Of a stretch of 23,997 bases of DNA, positions 1 through 7,866 are shown one piece after another (the first letter of the stretch is position 1; each line of letters opens with the position of its first letter). The translations under genes were made by a program, and so were the position numbers. The notes under the pieces are model-generated. The model ran no database searches. It was not told the origin of the DNA and saw nothing but the letters and a program-made list of their open reading frames with translations. Source of the DNA: Porticoccaceae bacterium UBA4026 (lineage in GTDB: Bacteria; Pseudomonadota; Gammaproteobacteria; Pseudomonadales; Porticoccaceae); assembly GCA_002382445.1 (NCBI GenBank), contig DGAQ01000077.1, forward strand, positions 1 to 23,997, given 5' to 3'.

Positions 1-24
1 AAAAAACCCCTGTAAAAACAGAGG
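1..24 (-). terminator. Rho-independent terminator of the tRNA unit
   Basis: Read on the minus strand, a six-base stem (CCTCTG paired with CAGGGG, one G-U pair) closes a short TTTTTA loop and is followed directly by six T residues. It lies 16 bases beyond the 3' end of the tRNA-Asp gene, so it should end the Val-Asp tRNA transcript. Confidence 0.8.
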
Positions 25-39
25 CTTAATGGATGCTTA

Positions 40-116
40 TGGCGGACCGGACGGGACTCGAACCCGCGACCTCCGGCGTGACAGGCCGGCATTCTAACCA
101 GCTGAACTACCGGTCC
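40..116 (-). tRNA. tRNA-Asp (anticodon GTC)
   Basis: A 77-base cloverleaf including an encoded CCA. The anticodon loop reads CTGTCAC, giving GTC. The acceptor stem is GGACCGG with its complement near the 3' end, and the T-arm contains GGTTCGAGTCC. It closely resembles the E. coli tRNA-Asp. It is the second gene of a two-tRNA unit, 19 bases downstream of tRNA-Val and followed by a terminator. Confidence 0.97.
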
Positions 117-135
117 GTGAAAGCATATTCTCTAA

Positions 136-211
136 TGGTGGGTGGTACAGGGATTGAACCTGTGACCCTCGCCTTGTAAGGGCGATGCTCTACCAGCTGA
201 GCTAACCACCC
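136..211 (-). tRNA. tRNA-Val (anticodon TAC)
   Basis: A 76-base cloverleaf with encoded CCA. The anticodon loop CTTACAA gives TAC, the D-arm is TTAGCTCAGCTGGTAGAGC, and the acceptor stem is GGGTGGT with its complement. It is the first gene of the unit, 10 bases from the predicted transcription start. Confidence 0.97.
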
Positions 212-227
212 ACTGAGAGAGCGACGC

Positions 228-255
228 ATTCTACCGAACTGGGGGAGACTGTCAA
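228..255 (-). promoter_or_regulatory. Sigma-70 promoter of the tRNA-Val/tRNA-Asp unit
   Basis: On the minus strand a perfect -35 box TTGACA (250-255) and a -10 box TAGAAT (228-233) are separated by 16 bases. The bases just after the -10 are GC-rich (GCGTCGC), the discriminator type found at stable-RNA promoters under stringent control. The predicted start is about 10 bases upstream of tRNA-Val. Confidence 0.75.
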
Positions 256-334
256 ACATTTTCTGAGCCTATATACATATCAGGTTCACAGCCCTAATAT
301 ACCGGTCTAATTCACGTTATTTTATTGAACAAAA

Positions 335-688
335 ATGAAGATTTATAAAGAGTTTAGTATTGAGGCCGCTCATCGGCTTCCAAATGTCCCCGAAGGGCAC
401 AAGTGTGCTCGGCTGCACGGCCATTCCTTTCAGGTAGCAATCCATGTTGAGGGGCCTGTTGGCGAGCAAACAGGTTGGATAATGGATTTTGGTGATATTA
501 AATCGGCTTTCGCGCCGATCTATGAACAGCTAGACCATCACTACCTAAATGATGTGGAGGGCCTAGAAAACCCGACCAGCGAAAATCTGGCTATTTGGAT
601 ATGGACTCAGTTAAAGCCACGGTTGCCTCTTTTAAGCACTATTGAAATAAAAGAGACCTGCACCAGTGGTTGTGTTTACAGCGGCTAA
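335..688 (+). CDS. queD: 6-carboxy-5,6,7,8-tetrahydropterin synthase (QueD)
   Basis: QueD converts 7,8-dihydroneopterin triphosphate to 6-carboxytetrahydropterin, the first committed step towards preQ0 and queuosine, in the cytoplasm. At 117 residues it has the length of the short bacterial QueD/PTPS family. The zinc-binding histidines are visible as H13 (in AAHRLP) and H28/H30 (in HGH). The catalytic cysteine is C24 in KCARLHGH, D67-H68 is the second part of the catalytic relay, and E107 (IEIKET) is the pterin-anchoring glutamate. The CxxxHGH spacing is the QueD form rather than the eukaryotic PTPS form. No other queuosine gene is adjacent. There is no good ribosome binding site before the ATG, but the reading frame starts exactly where the family does. 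Its stop codon overlaps the stop of the convergent transporter gene. Confidence 0.93.
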   Translation: MKIYKEFSIEAAHRLPNVPEGHKCARLHGHSFQVAIHVEGPVGEQTGWIMDFGDIKSAFAPIYEQLDHHYLNDVEGLENPTSENLAIWIWTQLKPRLPLLSTIEIKETCTSGCVYSG

Positions 689-1806
689 CGATCTATTTTG
701 GCGTTAGTTGTGCGGCTTCTTTCCCAAATCAACAAACCTAGCATAATTGTTACTGGCAAGAGACAACCTATCAGTATCTGTTGCCAGCTAAGCAAGTTCA
801 AAGCCCATCCGGCTGAAAGCGCGGCTATTGCTTGACAGGAAAACACCGTAAAATCATTGATACCCTGCGCTTTGAACCGATCCTGTTGGGGATGGGTGCT
901 GGGTAGTAGAGTAGTGCCGCCAATAAACAAGAAATTCCAACCTATTCCTAGAAGGATTAATTGCCACCAAAAGCTGGTGACACTAGTGTTTAAAAAGCCA
1001 ATGCCAATTGTTGCGCAATAGCACAGCAGCCCGATAAGCATCATTCCTCTAATGCCTAGATGACGAAATAGAAATGGCGTAATAAAAGAGGGCAAAAACA
1101 TAGCGGCGATATGACTTTGAATAACCCACTTTGTATCTAGTAGAGAGTGGTCGTAAAAGTGGTGCATGCTAATGGGTGTGCCGGTCATTACGAATGACAT
1201 GATGACGTAAGCGATCGCGCCACTTGATAGTGCCAAGAAAAAGGATGGGTTGCTCAACAGGGTCATGGTTGGCGTCTGGGTTTGTGTCGCTGTCATCAAA
1301 GTTTGCGAGGCGGGTTTGTATAGGCTTAGTACTAATGCCGACATCCCTATGCAGGCTATGGCCAGAGCAAAAGAGCCTTGGTAATCGACGGTGGACATTT
1401 GTCTGCCGAGAATGGCTAATTCAGGGCCGATATACGCCGCGATAATGCCCCCTCCCATGACAATTGAGGCTGCCCTAGCATGGTTGTCCGGAGAGACTGA
1501 CTCCATGGCTGCAAAGCGACCTTGCATAAGTGATGCACTTAGGGCGCCTAAGATAAAAGAGGCGAAACAAAAAAGTGCAAAGCTGGCTAGTTGTAAGGCA
1601 GCTATGGCAATAAGACAGCCTAGAATACCGACTAACATAAACCAAAATAGGGCGACTTTACGGCCTATTTTGCGCATCAATTGAGTCACGGGAATAACGG
1701 CAATAGCAGTGCCGCAGATCATCAGTGCAATGGGGGCGGTTGCCCAGTTTGGCGAAGGCGCTAGTTCAGCCCCTATGAGCGAGCTCGCCAGTGCCATCAA
1801 CGGCAT
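685..1806 (-). CDS. MFS transporter, start uncertain
   Basis: A hydrophobic protein with about 11-12 membrane-spanning stretches. The cytoplasmic loop between helices 2 and 3 reads MRKIGRK, matching the MFS signature, and a basic-polar central loop near residues 160-180 separates two six-helix halves. The second half carries WVIQSHIAAMFLPSF and GWNFLFIGGTTLL followed by FKAQGINDF, a pattern I associate with RfnT-like MFS proteins. That is not enough to name a substrate. The ATG at 1806 lies inside what should be helix 1. Reading upstream in frame gives 36 more sense codons with typical MFS N-terminal sequence (FKNAWVLCISCALSGSI) before a stop at 1915-1917, but with no ATG, GTG or TTG. A good ribosome binding site (AGGAGT, 1889-1894) stands 7 bases before an ATC at 1879-1881. 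The gene may start at a non-standard codon, be start-damaged, or contain a sequence error. Confidence 0.8.
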   Translation of the reverse strand: MPLMALASSLIGAELAPSPNWATAPIALMICGTAIAVIPVTQLMRKIGRKVALFWFMLVGILGCLIAIAALQLASFALFCFASFILGALSASLMQGRFAAMESVSPDNHARAASIVMGGGIIAAYIGPELAILGRQMSTVDYQGSFALAIACIGMSALVLSLYKPASQTLMTATQTQTPTMTLLSNPSFFLALSSGAIAYVIMSFVMTGTPISMHHFYDHSLLDTKWVIQSHIAAMFLPSFITPFLFRHLGIRGMMLIGLLCYCATIGIGFLNTSVTSFWWQLILLGIGWNFLFIGGTTLLPSTHPQQDRFKAQGINDFTVFSCQAIAALSAGWALNLLSWQQILIGCLLPVTIMLGLLIWERSRTTNAKIDR

Positions 1807-1987
1807 GATGGAGCCGCTTAGGGCACAACTTATACAAAGTACCCAGGCATTTTTAAATGTTCGATCGAAGATGATATTGATTAGGCTGACTCCTATAAAG
1901 ATGAATGAGCAGCTTTATAGGTCCAAGCATAAACTAATTTAATCTAATCTGCGGCAGCTTTCTGTGCCTCCTTGGCATGAAATCTTG

Positions 1988-1993
1988 TATAAT
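1988..1993 (+). promoter_or_regulatory. Candidate -10 box for the CvfB-type gene
   Basis: A perfect TATAAT hexamer 46 bases before the ATG of the S1-domain gene, in the short gap after the oppositely oriented transporter gene. No good -35 box stands at 16-18 bases, so the call rests on the -10 alone. Confidence 0.4.
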
Positions 1994-2039
1994 CGAAGGC
2001 CAGTAAAAACTGCAATCATTCTTTATTTGGCGTAAATTT

Positions 2040-2870
2040 ATGGTAACTGTCGGCACGTTCAACCAACTTCAAGTTGTCAAAGAGGTAGATTTTGGCGTCT
2101 ATTTAGACGGCGACGATCTGGACACTATTTTATTACCCAAACGCTATGTGCCAGAGGGTTGTGAAATAGGCGACTGGGTAAGCGTGTTTTTATATTTTGA
2201 TTCAGATGACCTGTTGATTGCGACGACAGAGACTCCCAAGGTTGAAGTTGGTAGCTGCGAGATGCTAACGGTGGTTGATATTAATCATGCGGGTGCATTT
2301 ATGGATTGGGGGCTCCCCAAAGACTTGTTGGTACCCTACAACGAGCAGCAAAAACCCATGGAGGTTGGATACTCTTATCTGGTCTATGTATTTCATGACC
2401 AGCAGTCAGATCGTATCGCCGCTTCAACAAAGTTAAGTCATCATTTGGATGAAACGCCAGTTTGGCTTAAGCCGCGCCAGGCAGTCAACTTACAAATTGC
2501 TGGGCGAACCGATTTAGGCTACAAAGCTATCATCGATGATAAATATCTTGGCCTTATCTTTCGCGCCGATGCCTATCGACCATTAAAGATTGGCGAACGA
2601 CTTCCTGGGTTTGTTAAGGCGGTTCGTGACGATGGAAAAATTGATCTATTAATATCGCAAGCTACACTGCAAGGCGACCATGATCTGTCTGAGCAAATTA
2701 TTCAGCATTTAACCGAGCGGGGTGGGCAGTCTGCATTGACCGACAAAAGCGACCCTGAGGCTATTCATCGTGCATTTAAGGTTTCTAAGAAAAAATATAA
2801 GCAAGCCTTAGGTAACCTGTATAAAAGTAAGAGGATTATCCTCTCTCCAGGAAAAATCGAACTCGCTTAG
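2040..2870 (+). CDS. cvfB: CvfB/YitL-family S1-like RNA-binding protein
   Basis: A 276-residue protein with the layout of the CvfB family: tandem S1-like OB folds followed by a C-terminal winged helix. The first repeat starts at VGTFNQLQVVKEVDFGVYLD, the second at about residue 70 (VGSCEMLTVVDINHAGAFMDWG), and a third S1-like unit lies at about residues 145-210 (LGYKAIIDDKYLGLIF then DGKIDLLIS). The winged helix (about 213-276) ends in KQALGNLYKSKRIILSPGKIEL, typical of the family. CvfB proteins bind RNA and affect virulence or post-transcriptional regulation in Gram-positive bacteria. Their role in gammaproteobacteria is not established. The ATG has no strong ribosome binding site but matches the family's N-terminus. 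I see no terminator immediately after it. Confidence 0.88.
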   Translation: MVTVGTFNQLQVVKEVDFGVYLDGDDLDTILLPKRYVPEGCEIGDWVSVFLYFDSDDLLIATTETPKVEVGSCEMLTVVDINHAGAFMDWGLPKDLLVPYNEQQKPMEVGYSYLVYVFHDQQSDRIAASTKLSHHLDETPVWLKPRQAVNLQIAGRTDLGYKAIIDDKYLGLIFRADAYRPLKIGERLPGFVKAVRDDGKIDLLISQATLQGDHDLSEQIIQHLTERGGQSALTDKSDPEAIHRAFKVSKKKYKQALGNLYKSKRIILSPGKIELA

Positions 2871-2992
2871 TGATGAAAAGCTACATATCGGGTAGTTTCA
2901 CCACTTTTTATAGATTGCCTTCTCTTAAATAATTCTTTTATGCCTGTGTTCAATAAACTCAACTTTCGGCAGTTATGCTGGCCTGAGGCTAA

Positions 2993-3026
2993 ATTGATAA
3001 CCCTCTTATAATAAATAGTTATCAAT
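2993..3026 (+). promoter_or_regulatory. Inverted-repeat operator candidate around a -10 box
   Basis: Perfect nine-base arms ATTGATAAC (2993-3001) and GTTATCAAT (3018-3026) are separated by 16 bases that contain a perfect TATAAT (3007-3012). A protein binding both arms would cover the promoter, so this looks like an operator for the TonB receptor gene. The -35 region is weak. The regulator is unknown. Confidence 0.45.
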
Positions 3027-3086
3027 AGATCTACTTTTTTAATTTGTATACGACCCCTAACTAAGGGACTATCTAGATGCGCAACC

Positions 3087-3132
3087 TATAAATCTGGCAG
3101 GCTAGATTAGGAATAAAAAATATAAATCTGGC
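3087..3132 (+). repeat. 12-base direct repeat upstream of the TonB receptor
   Basis: TATAAATCTGGC occurs at 3087-3098 and again at 3121-3132, a period of 34 bases or about three helical turns. Each copy is followed within 3-7 bases by ATTAG. Helically phased direct repeats in a leader suggest tandem binding sites for an activator or repressor. Confidence 0.5.
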
Positions 3133-3213
3133 TATATTAGTGTATGGTTGATTCTCAGTGTGCTAGGTACAACACGTGACATTGAATTTTAATTCTATTG
3201 GGGGGGAGAAATT

Positions 3214-5751
3214 ATGTTTCATAAAACAAAAGTAAACCGAGCGGTAGTATCAGTTATCGCGGCTGGCTTTGCGGCTACTGGCGCAAGTTTTGTGTCAGCT
3301 CAGATCGAAGAAGTCATCGTAACTGCTACAAAAACGTCAGCAAGCACTCAGGATATTCCAATTGCCGTTTCTGCTATAACTTCAGAGAAACTGGATCAAA
3401 TGGGTATTTCAAATTTTGAAGATTACCTTATCCAACTACCTGGCGTAACAGCTGGCGGCAGTGGTCCAGGTCAAAATACAATTTATATTCGTGGTATCGC
3501 TTCTACCACTCCCGCTATTTCTATTGCCGGCGTTGCAGGTTTGGCGCCTAACGTTGCTTTTTATCTTGATGAGCAGCCACTGGCACAGCCTGGTCGTAAC
3601 CTTGACGTTTATGCAGCTGATTTAAGTCGTGTTGAGGTTCTTGCTGGACCGCAGGGCACTTTGTTTGGCTCAAGCTCTCAGGCAGGTACTGTTCGTTTAA
3701 TTACTAACAAGCCTGATCCTTCTGCGGCATACGGTAAGCTAAAGATGGGATTTTCAACGATCAATAGTGGTGGCACTAACAATAACTTCGAGGCAATGTA
3801 CAACTTGCCAGTTAGCGACAAGATAACCTTGCGTGGTGTTGTTTATAGTGACGACAAGGGCGGGTATATCGATAATGTCCATGGATCGCGAACGGTAGAA
3901 GAATCTGCTCGTTTCCGTGAAGCAGGGTATATGCGAAGCAACGGTGTACCGGTAAGTGCAGCTCGGGCTGGATTCCAGGCTGGAGCCGATCTTTCTGGCG
4001 TTACCTTCGAGGCTGCCGACAATACGGCTCTCCTTGAGGATGACTTCAATACGTCGAAATATACGGGTGCACGATTGAGCGCGCTGATTAACTTGAGCGA
4101 TGATTGGAACCTTTTGCTTTCACACACTACTCAAAAGCTGGAAGCAGATGGTGTTTTCTTCTCTGACCCTGATTTGGGTGACCTTGAGATTCAAAGCTAT
4201 ATTGATGATTCGTTGCAAGATGAGTTTGATAACACAAGCTGGACTTTGACAGGCCGCATTGCTGGTTTAGAAGTGGTTTATACCGGTGCGTACACTGAGC
4301 GAACGGCTGATCAAAATATTGGCTATTCAGATTACATGTTTGTAGGACAGTATCTGCCTTACTACATCTGTGATTACACGGTAACTTATCCTGGTGCTAA
4401 TGCACCTTCAGGTACCTGTTATGGGCCAGATATGCTTGTGCCTAGCCATTCAGAAACTGAAGTGTCAACTCATGAGATTCGTATAACAACAGATCAAGAC
4501 AAGCGTACCCGTCTGACTGCTGGTGCTTTCTTTAGTGCGACGACTCTTCAAGAGCGCAATAGTTTCACTTATCCTGGCAGCATTAAGGCGCAGGGTTGGG
4601 GTGGAGCGGGCTCTGGTCCTGGTTTCGCAAGTCCAAACTACTCATACGGTGATGGATACCTGTCATCCAATGAACCTTATGCCCCAGGCGAGATCTTCCG
4701 TAATGATATTGAGCGGACTGATGATCAAATGGGTGTATTTGGTGAGTTGAGCTATGATATTAGTGACGAACTTTCTGTGACATTAGGGGCTCGTTACTAT
4801 GATATCGAGATTGACTTTGATGGCAGTGCTGCGGGCTCGTTCTACAACTTCTGTGGCAGCTCAAACCCAAATTGTACAGATGCACAGGTATTTGGTACTA
4901 ATATTGCGACACTTTACGGTGGAGAAAATCCTAGATCGGGTATCGATAAAGCGACAGCCGATGGAACTATCTTTAAGGTCACAGCATCTTACACACCCAC
5001 TGAAGACATGCTGCTTTATGCAACAGTCTCTGAAGGTTTTCGAGCTGGATTCTTAAATCGTCCTGGTGGCTATACCAGTAAAGACGGTCTTTACACGGTG
5101 CCTTATCAGTTCGGTACCGATGACTTGACTAACTTCGAGGCTGGCTGGAAAGTTGACATGATGGACGGGCGTATGCGTTTCAATGGTAGCGTGTTTATGG
5201 CTCAGATTGACGGGCTACAAACAACTATCTTCGATCCAAGTATCGCTAACCTGTTCTTCTCCGACAACGCTGCAGATGCTGAAGTTACTGGCTTAGAGGC
5301 TGACGTGATTTGGGCGCCGAAGAGTGTCGAAGGTTTAACAATCAGCGCTGGTCTGTCGATTCTTGACACTGAGATAACTAAAGCTCTAACGACCTCTAAA
5401 GATGTTGTTGCTGGCGATTCCCTAGCCTTCGCTCCTGAGCGTCAGGCTAACGTGCAAGCGCGTTATGAGTGGCAGACAGACTCAGGTCTGAGAGCACACA
5501 TCATGCCTCATCTTGCGCATTCAGCTTCTTCATACAGTGATATCATCCGAATAAACCGCGATCGTATTGCGGGTTGGACCATGTTGGGTCTGACAGCAGG
5601 TGTAACCTCTGATACTTGGGGTGCAGAGCTTTATATTGATAACCTCACAGATGAGCGTGCTGAATTATCGCGTAACTTTATTAACGATAGAGAGCGTGTC
5701 TCATATGCAAGGCCCCGTACTATGGGTGTGCGTATGTCCTATAATTTCTAA
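3214..5751 (+). CDS. TonB-dependent outer-membrane receptor
   Basis: An 845-residue outer-membrane active transporter powered through TonB. Residues 1-29 form a signal peptide with likely cleavage after VSA29. The TonB box follows at EEVIVTATK (32-40). The plug domain covers about residues 45-165, with IPIAVSAITSEKL, IYIRGI and VEVLAGPQGTLFGSSSQAGTVRLIT as its conserved blocks. The rest is the 22-strand barrel, ending in an aromatic beta-signal (RMSYNF) with the terminal Phe needed for BAM insertion. The ATG follows a purine-rich GGGGGGGAGAA site. A strong terminator follows, yet a TPR-sulfotransferase starts right after it. The substrate cannot be read from sequence. This class is abundant in marine gammaproteobacteria and is often unrelated to iron, so uptake of an organic substrate for the neighbouring enzymes is possible. 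Confidence 0.95.
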   Translation: MFHKTKVNRAVVSVIAAGFAATGASFVSAQIEEVIVTATKTSASTQDIPIAVSAITSEKLDQMGISNFEDYLIQLPGVTAGGSGPGQNTIYIRGIASTTPAISIAGVAGLAPNVAFYLDEQPLAQPGRNLDVYAADLSRVEVLAGPQGTLFGSSSQAGTVRLITNKPDPSAAYGKLKMGFSTINSGGTNNNFEAMYNLPVSDKITLRGVVYSDDKGGYIDNVHGSRTVEESARFREAGYMRSNGVPVSAARAGFQAGADLSGVTFEAADNTALLEDDFNTSKYTGARLSALINLSDDWNLLLSHTTQKLEADGVFFSDPDLGDLEIQSYIDDSLQDEFDNTSWTLTGRIAGLEVVYTGAYTERTADQNIGYSDYMFVGQYLPYYICDYTVTYPGANAPSGTCYGPDMLVPSHSETEVSTHEIRITTDQDKRTRLTAGAFFSATTLQERNSFTYPGSIKAQGWGGAGSGPGFASPNYSYGDGYLSSNEPYAPGEIFRNDIERTDDQMGVFGELSYDISDELSVTLGARYYDIEIDFDGSAAGSFYNFCGSSNPNCTDAQVFGTNIATLYGGENPRSGIDKATADGTIFKVTASYTPTEDMLLYATVSEGFRAGFLNRPGGYTSKDGLYTVPYQFGTDDLTNFEAGWKVDMMDGRMRFNGSVFMAQIDGLQTTIFDPSIANLFFSDNAADAEVTGLEADVIWAPKSVEGLTISAGLSILDTEITKALTTSKDVVAGDSLAFAPERQANVQARYEWQTDSGLRAHIMPHLAHSASSYSDIIRINRDRIAGWTMLGLTAGVTSDTWGAELYIDNLTDERAELSRNFINDRERVSYARPRTMGVRMSYNF

Positions 5752-5781
5752 GCGTTGTAAAGTAGTTAAAAAAGCTAGATC

Positions 5782-5811
5782 ATAATGCCCCTTTCAAGGG
5801 GCATTATTTTT
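5782..5811 (+). terminator. Rho-independent terminator after the TonB receptor
   Basis: A long stem with a GC core (ATAATGCCCC paired with GGGGCATTAT) closes a TTTCAA loop and runs into a T-rich tail at 5807-5811, 30 bases after the receptor stop. The stem is nearly symmetrical, but the T tract favours plus-strand termination. It contains an ATG (5785) in frame with the next gene, and this has consequences for choosing that gene's start. Confidence 0.9.
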
Positions 5812-5826
5812 ATATGGAGAAATAAA

Positions 5827-7836
5827 TTGGTCGATAAATTGGTACCAGGCGGCAGTGTTGGTGACGAGTTGCTGGAGGAGATTAAAGGTCTGTTAGGCTC
5901 TGGTGATTTTGCCAAGGCGGAACAACGACTGTTGAATATAGTGGCAGTCGAACCAGACCACGAAGAAGTGCTTTACATGCTGGCAGTCAGCCAGCGCTAC
6001 TTGACAAAATATTCCGCGGCTCTGATTAACCTTGATAGGTTAAAGGGTCTGGTCGTTGACCACAGTCGTGGCCATCAAGAAACGGGCCATGTTTTTAGGG
6101 CAATGAACAAAGCAGACGCGGCACTTAACGCTTATAGCCGGGCAACACAAATCAACCCGGCTCTGTTGGCTAGCTTTAGAGCGCAGATAGAGATTCTTTC
6201 AGCGACGGGCAGGGGCTCGTTGACCGGACCGTTAAAACAACAGCTGGCGTCACTAGAGTCGCTACCCAAAGTGCTGGTTGTTGTTATGGATCTCATCGCT
6301 CACGGCAAGCTAGTCAAAGCTGAGCAGTTATGTAAAGAGTTTATGCAAAAAGTACCTCGCCATATTGAAGGTATGCGCCTGTTGGCCGATATTGGAAATC
6401 GCCTGGGGGTTTTAGAAGATGCAGAGTTCTTGTTAGAAAGTGCTCTCGAATTCTCACCAGAGAGTACACCGGTGCGAATCGACTATATTCAGGTGCTTAG
6501 GAAACGGCAGAAACATGAAGAAGCCCTCGTGCAGGCCAAATTTCTACTGGAAAAAGATCCAAAAAACCCACAGTTTCAATCGGTTTTTGCTATTCAGTCT
6601 ATGCAGTCCGGCGACTATGACACAGCCTTAAAAGCCTTTGATTCTGTTTTAGCGATCATACCTGAAGATCCTGTAACCCTAACATCTCGAGGTCATGCGT
6701 TAAAAACGAGAGGGCAAACCGACGATGCTATTGACTCTTATCGCCGTGCGATCAAAAAGTATCCGGGTCATGGAGAAGCCTATTATTCTCTGGCTAATCT
6801 AAAACTTTTTAGTTTTAGTGAAGAAGAGTTAGCGACGATGGAAGTCCAACAAACCAACCTTGGCATCTCGCACATGAGCCGTGTTTATCTCAACTTTGCC
6901 TTGGGTAAGGCCTATGAAGATAAGGGTCTTTTTGAAAAATCTTTTGAGCACTATGAGCGAGGAAATGCCTTTAAGAAGGCCCAAAGTCGTTACAAATCTA
7001 AAGAATTAACTGATGAGTTCCATACCCAGGTTGAGGTGTTTGATGAGAGATTTGTTGCCGCGAACGTCGGAGCTGGATGCGACGCACCAGATCCTATTTT
7101 TATCGTGGGTCTGCCAAGGTCAGGATCTACCTTATTGGAACAAATTCTAGCGTCACACAGTCAAGTTGATGGGACCATGGAATTACCTAACATACTGTCT
7201 TTGGCTCAGAAATTACGCCGTGGCGAACGAATGAGTGCGACGAACCATTACCCAGCGGTGCTAAAAACCTTAGGATCTGAAAATTTTGAAGAATTTGGTG
7301 AGACATTTATCAAAGAAACACGTGTCCATAGAGGCTCAGCGCCATTTTTCATCGATAAAATGCCAAATAATTTCAGACATATCGGATTGATAAACTTGAT
7401 GCTACCCAATGCTAAGATTATCGATGCTCGCAGGCATCCAATGGGATGCTGTTTCAGCGGATTTAAGCAGCTTTTTGCTGAAGGCCAAGAGTTTACCTAC
7501 GGCCTTGAGGAAGTTGGTACCTACTATAAAGACTATGTTGAACTTATGAATCACTGGGATAAAGTGTTGCCTGGCAAAGTGTTACGCGTTCAATATGAGG
7601 ACGTTGTCGCGGATCTTGATACTCAGGTGAGACGCATACTTGACTACTGTGGACTGGACTTTGAAGAGAGCTGCATTAGTTTCTATGAAAATGAGCGCTC
7701 AGTGCGAACGCCAAGTTCAGAGCAGGTACGCCAGCCCATTTATCAAAGTGGCATTGAGCAGTGGAAGAACTTTGACGAGTTTTTAGGCCCACTTAAAGAG
7801 GCTCTAGGGCCAGTGTTAGATCGATACCCTATTTAA
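5827..7836 (+). CDS. TPR-repeat sulfotransferase family protein
   Basis: A 669-residue two-part protein. Residues 10 to about 345 are tetratricopeptide repeats (for example GDYDTALKAFDSVLAIIPEDP and GQTDDAIDSYRRAIKKYPGH). Residues 420-660 are a PAPS-dependent sulfotransferase domain. The 5'-phosphosulfate-binding loop is VGLPRSGSTLLEQIL from V427, and the 3'-phosphate-binding region is DARRHPMGCCFSG from D533, with R536 and S544 as expected ligands. The domain ends with the family's W-x-NF motif (QWKNF). The longer reading frame from ATG 5785 would be encoded by the preceding terminator hairpin, so I start at TTG 5827, which has GGAGA six bases upstream. There is no signal peptide or membrane segment. 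The acceptor is unknown; TPRs usually bind proteins or peptides. It is 30 bases from the next gene and probably co-transcribed with it. Confidence 0.88.
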   Translation: MVDKLVPGGSVGDELLEEIKGLLGSGDFAKAEQRLLNIVAVEPDHEEVLYMLAVSQRYLTKYSAALINLDRLKGLVVDHSRGHQETGHVFRAMNKADAALNAYSRATQINPALLASFRAQIEILSATGRGSLTGPLKQQLASLESLPKVLVVVMDLIAHGKLVKAEQLCKEFMQKVPRHIEGMRLLADIGNRLGVLEDAEFLLESALEFSPESTPVRIDYIQVLRKRQKHEEALVQAKFLLEKDPKNPQFQSVFAIQSMQSGDYDTALKAFDSVLAIIPEDPVTLTSRGHALKTRGQTDDAIDSYRRAIKKYPGHGEAYYSLANLKLFSFSEEELATMEVQQTNLGISHMSRVYLNFALGKAYEDKGLFEKSFEHYERGNAFKKAQSRYKSKELTDEFHTQVEVFDERFVAANVGAGCDAPDPIFIVGLPRSGSTLLEQILASHSQVDGTMELPNILSLAQKLRRGERMSATNHYPAVLKTLGSENFEEFGETFIKETRVHRGSAPFFIDKMPNNFRHIGLINLMLPNAKIIDARRHPMGCCFSGFKQLFAEGQEFTYGLEEVGTYYKDYVELMNHWDKVLPGKVLRVQYEDVVADLDTQVRRILDYCGLDFEESCISFYENERSVRTPSSEQVRQPIYQSGIEQWKNFDEFLGPLKEALGPVLDRYPI

Positions 7837-7841
7837 TAGGG
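7827..7841 (+). promoter_or_regulatory. 15-base stem-loop across the sulfotransferase stop codon
   Basis: CCCTATT and AATAGGG form perfect seven-base arms around one central T, and the TAA stop lies inside the hairpin. There is no T tract, so it is unlikely to terminate. It may be an intercistronic mRNA stabiliser or processing site between the sulfotransferase and the reductase. Confidence 0.35.
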
Positions 7842-7866
7842 AGTTAGCAAGACGAGGAGACCTAAG

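Larger units (their letters stand above)
2871..3213 (+). other. Intergenic leader of the TonB receptor gene
   Basis: A 343-base AT-rich stretch with no convincing gene. It holds a long inverted repeat around a TATAAT hexamer (2993-3026), a small CCCT/AGGG hairpin near 3055-3067, a 12-base direct repeat (3087-3098 and 3121-3132), and a seven-G tract running into the ribosome binding site (3200-3206). Together these suggest a regulated receptor promoter with a long 5' untranslated region. Confidence 0.6.

Noticed and set aside
1224..1942. Several plus-strand reading frames of 73-97 codons opposite the MFS gene
   Set aside because: They are antisense to a well-supported membrane protein, overlap each other and have no recognisable motifs.
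3843..4127. Minus-strand 94-codon frame inside the TonB receptor gene
   Set aside because: A shadow of the receptor coding frame, with no ribosome binding site or protein-like motifs.
5785..5826. ATG at 5785 as the sulfotransferase start
   Set aside because: These codons lie in the terminator hairpin and lack a ribosome binding site. The TTG at 5827 with GGAGA is better.
7827..7841. Hairpin after the sulfotransferase as a terminator
   Set aside because: No T tract follows, and the next gene starts 30 bases on with a strong ribosome binding site.
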